Positions 1 through 9,579 of a stretch of DNA of 64,000 nt are shown in pieces. This DNA is from Rhodopirellula baltica SH 1 (GTDB lineage: Bacteria; Planctomycetota; Planctomycetia; Pirellulales; Pirellulaceae), in assembly GCF_000196115.1 (NCBI RefSeq), contig NC_005027.1, positions 4,650,001 to 4,714,000 of the forward strand. Reading direction: 5' to 3'. Positions within the stretch are counted from its first letter, which is position 1, and every line of letters starts with the position of its first letter. Position numbers and translations under genes: made by a program. Under the pieces are notes generated by a model, which had not been told where the DNA came from, made no database searches, and was given only the letters and a program-made list of their open reading frames with translations.

Positions 1-1029
1 GGGGGTGCCTGGTGGTAGTGACAGGCACAGGATCAGTTGACCATCGTCAATCGAATAGTTGCCATTGACCGGTTCTTTGGCCCCCACCGTCAGAGACGAC
101 ATTGTGAAACCTTTCGGTTTGGATTCGACGTTCAGCAAGTAGTCCACCTCCGTGAGCTGACCCTGAATCACGAATGAAACATTACCGCCATCAAAATTGA
201 ATTCCGTGATTGGGCTTTCAAGTAAATCTTGCCCACTCACTTTGGTTGAAACCACATCCCATGCACCGGCAAGTTCCTGGCGTTGCAAATAAACCGGGTC
301 CTGGCGTTCTTCGGCTGTCAGTTTTCGAATTTGGAAGAAGTCGAACTGGGCCTCGATTTCGTGGTCCCGCAACGCTCCGTTGCAAGCCATGATCCCAATT
401 TGCTGAGGGCTGCCATCGCCCCAAACTGCTTCGCCGATGACCTTGTATTTTTCGCCATCGGTGCTGAAAGCTCGCTCATAAACGTTTCCACGTTTGATCA
501 CACGCAACCAAAGTCGATCGGCAGGCTCCATGAATTCATCCGTATCGACCAGCCGATAGGTGTCCTTCTCTCGCATGTGCTTGAATCCAGCTTCCGCTCC
601 GCTGTGTTCATAATCAAATTTGAGATAGTTGTCGTCATCGTCATAGATCATCACTCCAGCTTGCTGATAGTTCTTGACCGGCCGAAAAGACTCAACGCAG
701 GTTGTGACCACAAAGTCATCGTCGCCTTCGACTGGATTCGGCACCAAGTACAGGTTCCTTGTCAGTGGCATTCGACGAGTCAGAGCATTGCCACCGAGAC
801 CACCAAAATGCGTTTTCAACGTGAGCTTGCCGGGATGGCTGGTCAGTGAGACACGATCGGGATCAGGCCTCAGCGGATTCCAGAGGGTATCGACCTTCCC
901 ATCGAAGCCATCAAAGAAAAGCGTATCGGGCTCCTCGGCGAACGAGTCAGAACCAGCAACCCAAGTCCCAAGAAAGATCGAGGTAACAACAATGACTCCA
1001 AATCGAAAACGCAACCGCCTACGTGACAT
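1..1029 (-). CDS. Secreted ConA-like / TIGR03067-type protein, C-terminus cut by window edge
   Basis: Open reading frame of 343 codons from an ATG at 1029 that runs off the left edge without a stop. The N-terminus (MSRRRLRFRFGVIVVTSIFL) is a basic stretch followed by a hydrophobic segment, so export is likely. Residues about 35-235 resemble the concanavalin-like domain of glycosidase C-termini (DGFDGKVDTLWNPLRPDP; later GDDDFVVTTCVESF). From about residue 245 a second domain (AGAWDVVS, GNYSIDDGQLILCLSLPPGTP) fits the planctomycete TIGR03067 pattern. It is a full-length paralogue of the next gene, matching it from the first codon onward, so the pair is a tandem duplication. About 30 residues should be missing. 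The function is unknown; carbohydrate binding is only an inference from the fold. Confidence 0.85.
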   Translation of the reverse strand, partial: MSRRRLRFRFGVIVVTSIFLGTWVAGSDSFAEEPDTLFFDGFDGKVDTLWNPLRPDPDRVSLTSHPGKLTLKTHFGGLGGNALTRRMPLTRNLYLVPNPVEGDDDFVVTTCVESFRPVKNYQQAGVMIYDDDDNYLKFDYEHSGAEAGFKHMREKDTYRLVDTDEFMEPADRLWLRVIKRGNVYERAFSTDGEKYKVIGEAVWGDGSPQQIGIMACNGALRDHEIEAQFDFFQIRKLTAEERQDPVYLQRQELAGAWDVVSTKVSGQDLLESPITEFNFDGGNVSFVIQGQLTEVDYLLNVESKPKGFTMSSLTVGAKEPVNGNYSIDDGQLILCLSLPPGTP

Positions 1030-1226
1030 TCAAATCACCCCATCAAAAAGGAACTAATACGACGTCCGACAATATAGCCAAGTTGATCCTCGCCATTGGT
1101 ACGCAGGAATGAGTGGATCTAAATAAATGATCCGTTTTGGCGTAAGCCCCGGTTGTGCGTGGAAACCGTGGCTAACACCAAGCGGCTAATATACCCGATG
1201 ACACCTGCCAACCTGCTTAATGTTCC

Positions 1227-2345
1227 TCAATTGGAACGTTTGAGCGTCATCAAAATTCGGCCATCGCCTGGTGATGATTCAAGTTCCTGAGGCGCGGGAG
1301 TCCCCGGTGGCAAGGACAGACACAAAACCAACTGGTCTTCATTGAGCTCATAGTTCCCGTGGACGGGATCCGTTGCTCCAACGGTCAAAGACGACATCGT
1401 GAAACCGTTTGGCTCGGACTCGATGTCCAGCATAAAGTCCACTTCGGTGCGTTCGCCCTGAATAACAAACGATACGTCGCCACCATCAAAACGAAACTCC
1501 GAGATCGGTCCCTCGACCAAATCTTCACCACTGGCCCTCGTCTTCACCACATTCCATGAACCCGCAATCTTCTGACGTTGCAGATACGCTGGATCCTCGC
1601 GTTCTTCTCGCGTCAACTTTCGAACACGAAAAAAATCAAACGATGCTTCAATCTCATCGGCTTCCCTCGGTCCATTGAACGCGATGATCCCAACCTGCAG
1701 CGGGCTGCCATCGCCCCAAACCGCCTCCCCAAAGACCTCAAACTTCTTGCCGTCTGTGCTGTAGGCTCGTTCGTAAACGTTCCCACGCTTGACCAACCGA
1801 AACCAAACGCGATCAGCAGGTTTGATTTTCGGATCCGTATCATACAGACGAAAGGCATCCTGCTCTCGGATGTGCTTGAAACCCGGCGTGCTCCCGTTCG
1901 ATTCCAAATCGAACTTCAAATAATTGTCGTCACCATCGTAGATCAACAATCCGGCTTGCTGGTATTTCATTGTTGGACGAAACGAATCAACACAAGTTGT
2001 GACCACAAAATCTCCGTCACCTTCTGCGGGGTTAGGAATCAGAAACAGATTCTTTGCCAACGGAGCCCGACGCTTGCGGACATCGCCAACGATGTCTCCG
2101 TGATGTGTCACCAACGTGAGTTTACCGGGATGACTGTTGAGAAAGAAACGTTCTGGATCCGGTCGAACTGGATTCCACTGCTCACTGAGTTGCCCATCGA
2201 ATTCATCGACGAACAACACCTCGGGCTCTTCCGCGACTAACGGGCGTTTGGGTTCATCGGCAACCAACTGGGACCCAATGCCCCCGCCCCCCAAAGCAAT
2301 CCAGGTAATAACGAAGATCTCACATCGAAAGCGCTCGCATGACAT
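1227..2345 (-). CDS. Secreted ConA-like / TIGR03067-type protein (paralogue 2)
   Basis: 372 aa. The N-terminal hydrophobic stretch (IFVITWIALGGGGIG) suggests a signal peptide. Residues about 45-245 form a beta-rich region like the concanavalin-like domain found at the C-terminus of beta-xylosidases (VDEFDGQLSEQWNPVRPDPE; DGDFVVTTCV; WGDGSPLQVGIIAFNG). Residues about 265-372 fit the planctomycete-specific TIGR03067 domain (AGSWNVVKTRASGEDL; GNYELNEDQLVLCLSLPPGT). It starts 10 nt after the stop of the BatD-BatE fusion gene, so it may be read as the tail of that operon; a 197-nt gap separates it from its paralogue. No catalytic residues can be named. Probably an exported polysaccharide- or envelope-associated protein. 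Confidence 0.85.
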   Translation of the reverse strand: MSCERFRCEIFVITWIALGGGGIGSQLVADEPKRPLVAEEPEVLFVDEFDGQLSEQWNPVRPDPERFFLNSHPGKLTLVTHHGDIVGDVRKRRAPLAKNLFLIPNPAEGDGDFVVTTCVDSFRPTMKYQQAGLLIYDGDDNYLKFDLESNGSTPGFKHIREQDAFRLYDTDPKIKPADRVWFRLVKRGNVYERAYSTDGKKFEVFGEAVWGDGSPLQVGIIAFNGPREADEIEASFDFFRVRKLTREEREDPAYLQRQKIAGSWNVVKTRASGEDLVEGPISEFRFDGGDVSFVIQGERTEVDFMLDIESEPNGFTMSSLTVGATDPVHGNYELNEDQLVLCLSLPPGTPAPQELESSPGDGRILMTLKRSN

Positions 2346-2355
2346 TCAGATCAAC

Positions 2356-5316
2356 TCACTCAAAAGGAAACAAAACCGTTCCCGTTAACATACCTAACCT
2401 ACCCAACGAGGTTGGTAATTGGTGGAAGGAGGAAGTCGCGTCAGCGCTTTCGATTGTGTCCGCAGGAACCCAACCTGTCGCGGACGGGGTGCGAATGAGA
2501 ACCCAATCGCCTCGTGATTGAGCGATCTCGACTGCTCGACCATCCGCCTCGCTCCACTCCACGAGTGTTGAAAAGGACTCCGCATCGCCGGTCCGAACGG
2601 TGACCTGATCGACGACAATGTAACCAGTTGATTCTTTCGAAATCCCGGTGATTGCCAGCCACCACATGACGCCGCCGAACAAAGCCACCACTGCGAAAAA
2701 AGACGCGGCCGAACGTGCCATGCGACGTGTTTCGGGTGCCAATGTTCGGAGCCGAAGCAAGATCAAAATGGCCCAGAAGACCAATGCGAAACCGACAACG
2801 CTCCACCGCAGATGACTCGAACCCCAATAACGGAACAACACCGGGGCAATCGCTCGCTGTGCTTGCCACATCCATGACAACGCAAGATCCGTTGACTCGT
2901 TGACTTGATCACGAGCCAACCACAAACGAGTGCGAATGGAATCGTTTTCCGGATCCCACTTCAGCGCTCGTTCATAGGCCACAATCGCTCGTCCGATTTG
3001 GCCGGACTGCAGACAAGCGTTGCCCAAGTTCGCATACAACTGCGGGTTCTCCACTCCGGCATCAACCAACGCTTGATAGCGAGTGGCCGCCAGTGAAAAT
3101 TCCTCCTTGGCAGCCGCCTGCCCCGAATCCCCCTTGCCAGCCGAGTCCTTCTTGGGTGCGGCATCGGATTCAGACTGTTCGAGCCTCTGCAGCCCGCGTT
3201 CGTAGGCCTGGTTGGCCTCTTGGAACAACACCGCCATGGATGGCTGATCCAGTGCCATGCCTTCCACCGCTTCGCTTGCCAAGGCATTGCCCGCCGACAC
3301 GAAGGACGCTCCCGCCAGCACCCACGCCAAGATCCTCGCAACACTTTGTGACTGCAAAGCAGAAATGGGTTTCGCCTGGAACTTTCGCGAAGGGCGCTGT
3401 TGCTGCCGAAAGCTCTCCAACTGCTCGATCAATGCCATGCCGCGAGAGCGCATTTCCTTGATTGTGGTTGTTGACTCCGAAGCAATGGCGGTCTCTTCCC
3501 GTTCGCAACGATCCAAGAAAGATTCCACTTCCGCGGCCAATCCATACCCGCCCGCTGCTCTCACTCCACCGACCCCAGACAACCAACTCGAGGATTCTTC
3601 ATCGCTTCCAAACTGTCGGTGCAAATACATCGCCATGGCCTGCCCAATCGCGAACTCGTCGTCAGCTTGTTGCATTGCGAGAACGGCTTTTTGCGCGGGT
3701 GACTTCCACTCAGGCAACCAAGTCATCCAGCGGCCACGACTCTGCCAAACAACCAAACCAAGCCAAACCAACCCTGGCCACACGGTCAGCAACCACCAAC
3801 TCGAATGAGATTTCCGGACCGGAACATTCTCAAGAGCATCCGAGGATGTGTGAATTTCCCAGAGCGAAGCCGCCCAGGAATCCTTGGCCTCCTGACCGCC
3901 CTGCCCTGCCCCGTCCGCAGAGTCTTGATCAACGGAACGATCACCATTGGAAACGATGGAATTCAACTGAAGCGTTTCCGACGCTCGCACTTGCAGCGGA
4001 ATCGGTTTGCTTCGGACAACTTCGAACGATTCCGTTTCCGGGTTGAAGAAATGAAACTCGATCGGCGGAATCTCAGTGACACCTTCGTGCTTAGGCCGAA
4101 TCGTTGGAGCGAACACCTTCATGTTGTCTTGAACGAAACCAGGCAGCGGTTGGTCGGAGACTTTGAAATCTGCTGTCAATTCTGGCATGGTCGACAACGG
4201 AGGGCATCGCACCAACTCCATCGGCCCGTCTCCGGTGATTCCGATCTTCAACTTGACCGCGTCACCGGCCTCAACCGACTGCGGGGTCGCTTGAGTGACG
4301 ATGGTGTATTCGCCAACTGCGCCGTTGTATCCATCCGGTCGACCTTCTGTGGGAATGGGTAAAACATCAATTGAATCAATCTCAGCTTGCGCTCGTATCG
4401 GCCGGGACTTTTTCACTGCAAACCGCGGTCGCCCAAATGGAGAGCGAAAGAAATCGTCGTCAAACATCGATCCCATCCCAAGTGGATTTCGTCTCGATGC
4501 CGGGCCGATTTCGGTGGGATAGTTGAAGATGATTTCGACACCGCCCGCGTCAACCTTTCCTGGCTTCTTCGGATAAATCTCCGCATCAACCTCATACAAA
4601 TAGTATTCACGAGATTGACCGTTTTGATCTTCGCGCAGAACTGACCTTCCACCAGGACGTTGGTTCATCCCACGCATTTCTTCCAACGCCTTCGTGAATT
4701 CGCCCCACTCGGTTTGAGAAGAACGCATGGACCACATGTCGCCGTCCGATAGCGTCAATTCCTGGTCCATCATCCGATACGGTCGAAGCCAAATTTTGAG
4801 CGTCAATCGAATGGGTTCACCGACGTACACCGATCTTTCTTCGCCTTCGATCTCTACAAACAGCAGATCGCCAGTTTCGCTCGTCGTGGCAACGAACGTC
4901 ATCGGTTCGGTCCGATACACATCGCCATCAGCCCGAATATTCATCGTCGGTATTTCAAAAGACCCCGCTTCAGTCGGCGTCACCCGATAGAGAAACGTAA
5001 CGCTTTGTTCCTGCGTCATTCGCCCGTCGACGACCGTTACTTTCCTACTTTGTTGAGGTGCCCCTTCGCGAACAATTTCGACACCTTCGACAATTGGCAG
5101 TTCCGGAAGCTCATACTTTTCCGCGTTTTGAATTTGGATCTGCAGGGTCAAGGAGGCACCCACATACGCTTCCTTGGACGACAATTTCGCCGTCACGTCC
5201 GCCGCGTCTGCCACGCCAGCACACGCGAACAAACCGCCGAACATCAACACCAAAATCAGTCGGACAACGGAGTTTGCACATTGCCAATTCAGCTTCGCAC
5301 ATTCAATGGATTGCAT
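2356..5316 (-). CDS. batD: BatD-BatE fusion protein (aerotolerance/Bat operon)
   Basis: 986 aa from an ATG at 5316, chosen because GAGG lies six bases upstream; a GTG at 5328 that overlaps the previous stop (GTGA) is the alternative. An N-terminal signal peptide ends near VADAADV. Ig-like BatD repeats fill about 40-445 (SSKEAYVGASLTLQIQIQNA; YVGEPIRLTLKIWL). A membrane segment follows near 505-525 (WWLLTVWPGLVWLGLVVW). A second signal-like hydrophobic segment at about 660-682 (ARILAWVLAGASFVSAGNAL) marks the junction to a BatE-like half with a TPR (NPQLYANLGNACLQSGQIGR), two membrane segments and an SH3-like end (ADGRAVEIAQSRGDWVLIRT). BatD and BatE are separate proteins in Bacteroides and Leptospira. 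Envelope role inferred. Confidence 0.9.
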   Translation of the reverse strand: MQSIECAKLNWQCANSVVRLILVLMFGGLFACAGVADAADVTAKLSSKEAYVGASLTLQIQIQNAEKYELPELPIVEGVEIVREGAPQQSRKVTVVDGRMTQEQSVTFLYRVTPTEAGSFEIPTMNIRADGDVYRTEPMTFVATTSETGDLLFVEIEGEERSVYVGEPIRLTLKIWLRPYRMMDQELTLSDGDMWSMRSSQTEWGEFTKALEEMRGMNQRPGGRSVLREDQNGQSREYYLYEVDAEIYPKKPGKVDAGGVEIIFNYPTEIGPASRRNPLGMGSMFDDDFFRSPFGRPRFAVKKSRPIRAQAEIDSIDVLPIPTEGRPDGYNGAVGEYTIVTQATPQSVEAGDAVKLKIGITGDGPMELVRCPPLSTMPELTADFKVSDQPLPGFVQDNMKVFAPTIRPKHEGVTEIPPIEFHFFNPETESFEVVRSKPIPLQVRASETLQLNSIVSNGDRSVDQDSADGAGQGGQEAKDSWAASLWEIHTSSDALENVPVRKSHSSWWLLTVWPGLVWLGLVVWQSRGRWMTWLPEWKSPAQKAVLAMQQADDEFAIGQAMAMYLHRQFGSDEESSSWLSGVGGVRAAGGYGLAAEVESFLDRCEREETAIASESTTTIKEMRSRGMALIEQLESFRQQQRPSRKFQAKPISALQSQSVARILAWVLAGASFVSAGNALASEAVEGMALDQPSMAVLFQEANQAYERGLQRLEQSESDAAPKKDSAGKGDSGQAAAKEEFSLAATRYQALVDAGVENPQLYANLGNACLQSGQIGRAIVAYERALKWDPENDSIRTRLWLARDQVNESTDLALSWMWQAQRAIAPVLFRYWGSSHLRWSVVGFALVFWAILILLRLRTLAPETRRMARSAASFFAVVALFGGVMWWLAITGISKESTGYIVVDQVTVRTGDAESFSTLVEWSEADGRAVEIAQSRGDWVLIRTPSATGWVPADTIESADATSSFHQLPTSLGRLGMLTGTVLFPFE

Positions 5317-5324
5317 GATCGACC

Positions 5325-7460
5325 TCACCAATCTCTTTCCACTGGAATCTGTCGTGATCGTTCGCGTTGTTCTCTTCCGAAACGTCGCAGCATGTCTCGG
5401 TCCCGAACGGCCTGCAGCATCTTCAAAGCCTCCTCGCGAGTCATTGATTGCTGCATCAATTGTTGTGTCATCGCATTTTTTTCTCCTTCCTGGAACTCAG
5501 ATTCGTCAGTTCCTTCCGATTGAGATTGCAACTGACCTTCGGGAGCCGCTCCATTGGAATCGTCGGCTGATGTTTCACCATCAGTAGACTCGTCCTGCGT
5601 TGAATCCTCTTCCGGCATCTGATTTGGGTCATCTCCGGATTGGGCAGAAGCTTGTTCGGATTCTGCCGACTCACTCTCGTTGCCGTCGTCGCCGTTTTGC
5701 TGCTGGTTCTCTTGCTGCTCGCCAGCGGAAGATTCCTGCGAATCATTCTCTTGCGACTCGGCTCCATCGCTCGCGGATTCACTTTCGTTTTGGTCACCCG
5801 AAGCCGATTGTTCTTCTCCGTTTTGATCCTGTTGATTTTCGGACGAGTTGTCTTCTGAGGGTTTGGCCTCATCCTTGGAAGATTCGTCCTCCGACTGTGC
5901 CGATTGCGATTCCTCCTGCCGCTCCATTTCCTGCTTCAACCGCAACGCCAATTCCAGATTCGTGCGAGCTCGCCGCACCACGTCACCTACCGAATCTTCG
6001 TTTGACTTCGCAGCATCATCCATGGATCGAGCCACCTGAATCGCGGATCGATAATTCGCAATCGCAGCATCCAATGCCTCCTTTGCAGCGGCCGGCTCAA
6101 CCTGCATACCCGCCAATGCTCGCAAATACTGGCAATTCCCGAGGTTGTAACGAGCCCGCAAGGCGAGAGCCGTGTCGAGCGAACTCGCCGCATCCGCGAA
6201 AATTTGTTCGGCCGCTTCCAACTCTCGCGACTCGAAGTGCTCCACGCCTTCGTTGAACTGTTCGCGACCGGTGCGATCGACCGGCGTTATCGTCCCCACA
6301 CGTGATCGCCAATCGTCCTGAGCATGTATCACACCACCCCAGTTCAGTGTTCCCGCCAGCAGAACCAACGCCACTTTCGCGACATTCTTGTGAAGAGGTT
6401 CGATGGAACGAACGGGTACGTCATCCTCCCCAACGGATTGTTTGTCAGGCCATCCTCGAAGCAGCACATCAAGGACCAGCATCAGAATTGCTGGGATGAG
6501 GAACCAATGAAAGCGAGGAATGTATGTATTGATTGTGGCCGTTTGCAAATCCGTTTTGTCAACGTTTGAAATGTATCCGTGAACAACATCGGACATATCC
6601 ACTCGCTTGGTTCCTGCGGGGATGTAAGCCCCGTCGGATTGCGTGGCGACCTCCTTCAAGATGGCTCCGTTCATCTTTGAGATCACCGTCTGTCCTTTGT
6701 GCTTCACATAGCGACCGCTCTGCCGACGAGGCAATTCAGGATCCACATTCGGAATTCGCGAGCCTTCATCCATGTCGCCCAAACCGATCGTAAAGATCCG
6801 AATGCCTTGTTCCTCGTAAGCCCGCTTGGCTTCGGACACTGGATCGCTCTCTTGATCCTCACCATCAGTCAAAATCACCATGGCTTTGTGGTCGGTGGTT
6901 TTGTCCAAAAATGCATCCGACGCAACTCGAATGGCATCGCCCAAACGCGAACCGCCTCGACGCACCGAGTGGATACCAACGGAGTCCAATGTTTGCTTGA
7001 AATCTTCCACATGCCGAGTCAACGGCAGCGTTTGCCGCGTCTCGCCTGCAAAGACCACCAACCCAACTCGGTCGCCCGGCATCTCATCGACCATGTCCTT
7101 GATTTGTTGCTTGGCTCTTCCCAGTCGGTTTGGCGAAACGTCTTCTGCCAACATGCTGCGAGAAACATCCAGCACAAAAACCGCTTCGATTCCACGCTGG
7201 GGAACTTCTTCCCATGCCTTGCCCCAACGCAGATCGGACAATGCACCAACCATCGACACCAACGCCGCCAACAATAGGAATGAACGAACGGGACGATTCC
7301 ATCTCGATGGATTCGCGGACCGGTTTGCCAGGCCCGTTCCGAGAAAGCGTCTCCAAGCGATCCGCCGCGTAATGCCGGCATAGCCGATCACCAACGCAAT
7401 GCCCACAACGACGATCAGCCACGCAAGTGCCTCGGGATTCCCCCATTGAATGTCGGACAT
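5325..7460 (-). CDS. batB: BatB-BatC fusion: VWA domain plus TPR protein
   Basis: 711 aa from an ATG at 7460. That start is preferred because it lies two bases after the batA stop with GGAG 11 bases upstream; an in-frame start at 7568 would add 36 residues inside batA. N-terminal membrane segments (LAWLIVVVGIALVIGYAG and FLLLAALVSMVGAL) are followed by a von Willebrand A domain with an intact MIDAS motif (VLDVSRSMLAEDVSPNRLGR, near residue 98) and a third membrane segment (FHWFLIPAILMLVLDVLL). The second half has TPR-like helices (EQFNEGVEHFESRELEAAEQ), then about 150 residues very rich in Ser, Glu, Gln and Asp, and a basic C-terminus. The arrangement equals BatB plus BatC in one chain. It is translationally linked to batA and the next gene. 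Confidence 0.9.
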   Translation of the reverse strand: MSDIQWGNPEALAWLIVVVGIALVIGYAGITRRIAWRRFLGTGLANRSANPSRWNRPVRSFLLLAALVSMVGALSDLRWGKAWEEVPQRGIEAVFVLDVSRSMLAEDVSPNRLGRAKQQIKDMVDEMPGDRVGLVVFAGETRQTLPLTRHVEDFKQTLDSVGIHSVRRGGSRLGDAIRVASDAFLDKTTDHKAMVILTDGEDQESDPVSEAKRAYEEQGIRIFTIGLGDMDEGSRIPNVDPELPRRQSGRYVKHKGQTVISKMNGAILKEVATQSDGAYIPAGTKRVDMSDVVHGYISNVDKTDLQTATINTYIPRFHWFLIPAILMLVLDVLLRGWPDKQSVGEDDVPVRSIEPLHKNVAKVALVLLAGTLNWGGVIHAQDDWRSRVGTITPVDRTGREQFNEGVEHFESRELEAAEQIFADAASSLDTALALRARYNLGNCQYLRALAGMQVEPAAAKEALDAAIANYRSAIQVARSMDDAAKSNEDSVGDVVRRARTNLELALRLKQEMERQEESQSAQSEDESSKDEAKPSEDNSSENQQDQNGEEQSASGDQNESESASDGAESQENDSQESSAGEQQENQQQNGDDGNESESAESEQASAQSGDDPNQMPEEDSTQDESTDGETSADDSNGAAPEGQLQSQSEGTDESEFQEGEKNAMTQQLMQQSMTREEALKMLQAVRDRDMLRRFGREQRERSRQIPVERDW

Positions 7461-7462
7461 AT

Positions 7463-8536
7463 TCACACCAACTCCTTCAGCCAAAGGTGTTCCAATAGCG
7501 AACGGAGGATCAAGACAACAAACGCCATCGCAACGACAGGTGGAACAGTGAACGAACGCCAATACCAAGACTGAACGGCCAGCTCTCGATAGCTGACATA
7601 CTGCTGGGTTTCGACTTCCGTTTTTTCCAGTTGATCAATTTCGCGATAGATTGCATCAAGCGAATCCGTGTCGGTCGCACGGAAATACTTGCCGCCGGTA
7701 ATTTCCGCCACCTTCTGCAATGTCGCTTCGTCGATGTTCACCTCCATGTAATGCAACCGTTGACGACCGGTGAACGGGTCGCGGACCGGCACGGGAGCCT
7801 TCCCCGTTGTGCCAACACCAATCGCATAGATTTTGATTCCCAACGTCTCAGCCAGTTCGGCCGCTTGAACCGGATCCAACTCCCCGGCGGTGTTTTCTCC
7901 GTCGGTCAGCAAAATCAAGATTTTGCTTTGCACCTTTCTTTCCTGCCTCGCATCCAAGGCGTTCAGTTTCTCGACCGACAATGCGATCGCGTCTCCGATT
8001 GCGGTTCCGTCTTCATCCCTCCGACTGACGATCTCCGTTTGGTTCAATCGTGACACCACAAACGAATGGTCCAGCGTCGGCGGCGTTTCTGCATCGGCAT
8101 ACGCCGCGAAGGTGATCAGACCGACCAGGTCACTGAAACGCCCTTCCAAATCTTCGCCACCGGTGATGAATTTGCTGGCCACGTTCTTCACCGCGGTCAA
8201 TCGGTCAACGGGCTCGCCGTCAATGTTGAAGTCCAGCGCTTGCATGCTGCCGCTACGGTCAATCACCATTTCGATGGCGATCCCTTCAGTTTGCGAGACC
8301 GTCTGTTCGCGTCCTTCGCGTGGTCGTGCTAGCGCAAGGACCAACAATGCAAACGCAATCAGCGTCAATGCTTTTGGCAACCACATCCAACGTTGCCGCA
8401 AACTGGGTGGAAGTTCATCAACCGCGGCAACCGAACTGAATGCGATGGAGGCCGTGCCTCGGCGACGCCACATCCACCATGCCATCAGTGGAATCAACAT
8501 TAGCAACCAAAATGCGTGAGGCCATGCAAAGGTCAT
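7463..8536 (-). CDS. batA: BatA: membrane-anchored VWA protein
   Basis: 357 aa. The N-terminus has the BatA-type paired membrane segments (FWLLMLIPLMAWWMW and LTLIAFALLVLALARP), a von Willebrand A domain with MIDAS motif (EMVIDRSGSMQALDF, Asp near residue 92; ILILLTDGENTAGELDP) and a C-terminal membrane segment (VVAMAFVVLILRSLLE). The ATG overlaps the stop of the upstream small BatD-like gene as ATGA, so the two are translationally coupled. BatA proteins bind metal ions and partner proteins through the MIDAS and sit in the inner membrane with BatB; the MoxR ATPase of the same operon is thought to act on such complexes. Length is typical of the family. Confidence 0.93.
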   Translation of the reverse strand: MTFAWPHAFWLLMLIPLMAWWMWRRRGTASIAFSSVAAVDELPPSLRQRWMWLPKALTLIAFALLVLALARPREGREQTVSQTEGIAIEMVIDRSGSMQALDFNIDGEPVDRLTAVKNVASKFITGGEDLEGRFSDLVGLITFAAYADAETPPTLDHSFVVSRLNQTEIVSRRDEDGTAIGDAIALSVEKLNALDARQERKVQSKILILLTDGENTAGELDPVQAAELAETLGIKIYAIGVGTTGKAPVPVRDPFTGRQRLHYMEVNIDEATLQKVAEITGGKYFRATDTDSLDAIYREIDQLEKTEVETQQYVSYRELAVQSWYWRSFTVPPVVAMAFVVLILRSLLEHLWLKELV

Positions 8537-9579
8537 GCATTTGCCTCTTGCGTGATTCGATTTTGTAAACTCTCCAGTTGTTTCAACCAGTCGTCAGATT
8601 GCCTGAGCCAGGAGTCAACTTCCGTGGAAGTCGCTGAAATCCCAGCGAACGAAACCTCGTCCGCTCGAGTCAGCATTGCCAGTAGTTCGCCATTGACCGC
8701 CGGATCTGACTCCCGCAGCCAAGCCGAAGCTTTGTCCGATGTGACCGCCGATTCGCGTCCCATCATCGAACCAATCCAATTGCGGTAGATCGGTGACAAC
8801 TGAAGTGCGCATTCGTCAGGCGTGAGACGCTGTTTGTGCCATTGGGACCGCAAATCAGTCAGTTGACGCCGCGCCCAATCCACATTGGACACTTCACCGC
8901 GAGATCGAATCCGGCGCATCAAAACCGCTCCGGCAATCAAGACTCCGATCAAACCAACAATGACGCCGGGCAGCAACGACCTCGAACGTGTTTGCTCCAT
9001 CGGCAACGCGATTGCATCGACAATCGGCTCTGGCTTTGTTGGATCAGCAGTTTCCGTAAGAACACTGACAACATTGATGGATATTGGCTGAGTCACAAGA
9101 GATCCGGCTTTGTCCCAATCGATGGCATCATCCTCACGCCGATTCTCTGATTGCCTTGGTAACGTTTGAACATCAACACCCGGAATGATGACCTCACCCG
9201 TTCTCAAACTTTCAAGCGTCAATCGCATCCACCATCGACGCATGTTGGGACCTGCCGCTTCGACGTGAGGCAAGTCTTCTCGGACTTCTTTCTCGATGAT
9301 TTCCCAATCGCCAAGAGACTCGTCCAGCGCAGGCAGGACAACTTGCAACTCGTTCGGAACGACGACCTCCAACTCCAATTGCAGGGGTTCTGCGATCAGC
9401 GTTTCGCAATCGGACACACGAAGTCCAAGTTCAATTGGACCATCGCTTTGCCGCTGAACAATCTCATCGGTGCGTGCAGCGGTCGTCGTCGCCACGCACA
9501 GCAGGGCTGCAATCCATTTGCATCGTGTCGACATCACTTGGGGGCTGCGTCTTTGGCTCATAGCGTTTTTTATCCTCAT
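8533..9579 (-). CDS. BatD/DUF4381-like membrane-anchored protein
   Basis: 348 aa. A cleavable signal is likely (CKWIAALLCVATTTAART). An Ig-like domain follows (LIAEPLQLELEVVVPNELQV; GEVIIPGVDVQTLP), then a membrane helix near residues 195-215 (LLPGVIVGLIGVLIAGAVLM) and a cytoplasmic helical tail of about 130 residues (LRSQWHKQRLTPDECALQLS). This layout is that of the short BatD-like or DUF4381-type proteins found between DUF58 and batA in Gram-negative Bat operons. Both ends overlap neighbours by 4 nt (ATGA). An ATG at 9561 or 9534 could be the true start, since the first residues do not look like part of the signal. Probably an assembly or scaffold subunit; its biochemical role is unknown. 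Confidence 0.75.
   Translation of the reverse strand: MRIKNAMSQRRSPQVMSTRCKWIAALLCVATTTAARTDEIVQRQSDGPIELGLRVSDCETLIAEPLQLELEVVVPNELQVVLPALDESLGDWEIIEKEVREDLPHVEAAGPNMRRWWMRLTLESLRTGEVIIPGVDVQTLPRQSENRREDDAIDWDKAGSLVTQPISINVVSVLTETADPTKPEPIVDAIALPMEQTRSRSLLPGVIVGLIGVLIAGAVLMRRIRSRGEVSNVDWARRQLTDLRSQWHKQRLTPDECALQLSPIYRNWIGSMMGRESAVTSDKASAWLRESDPAVNGELLAMLTRADEVSFAGISATSTEVDSWLRQSDDWLKQLESLQNRITQEANA

Noticed and set aside
283-849. 188-codon plus-strand frame opposite the first secreted protein
   Set aside because: The minus strand carries a protein matching its paralogue over its full length; the plus frame mirrors a similar false frame opposite the paralogue (1578-2240).
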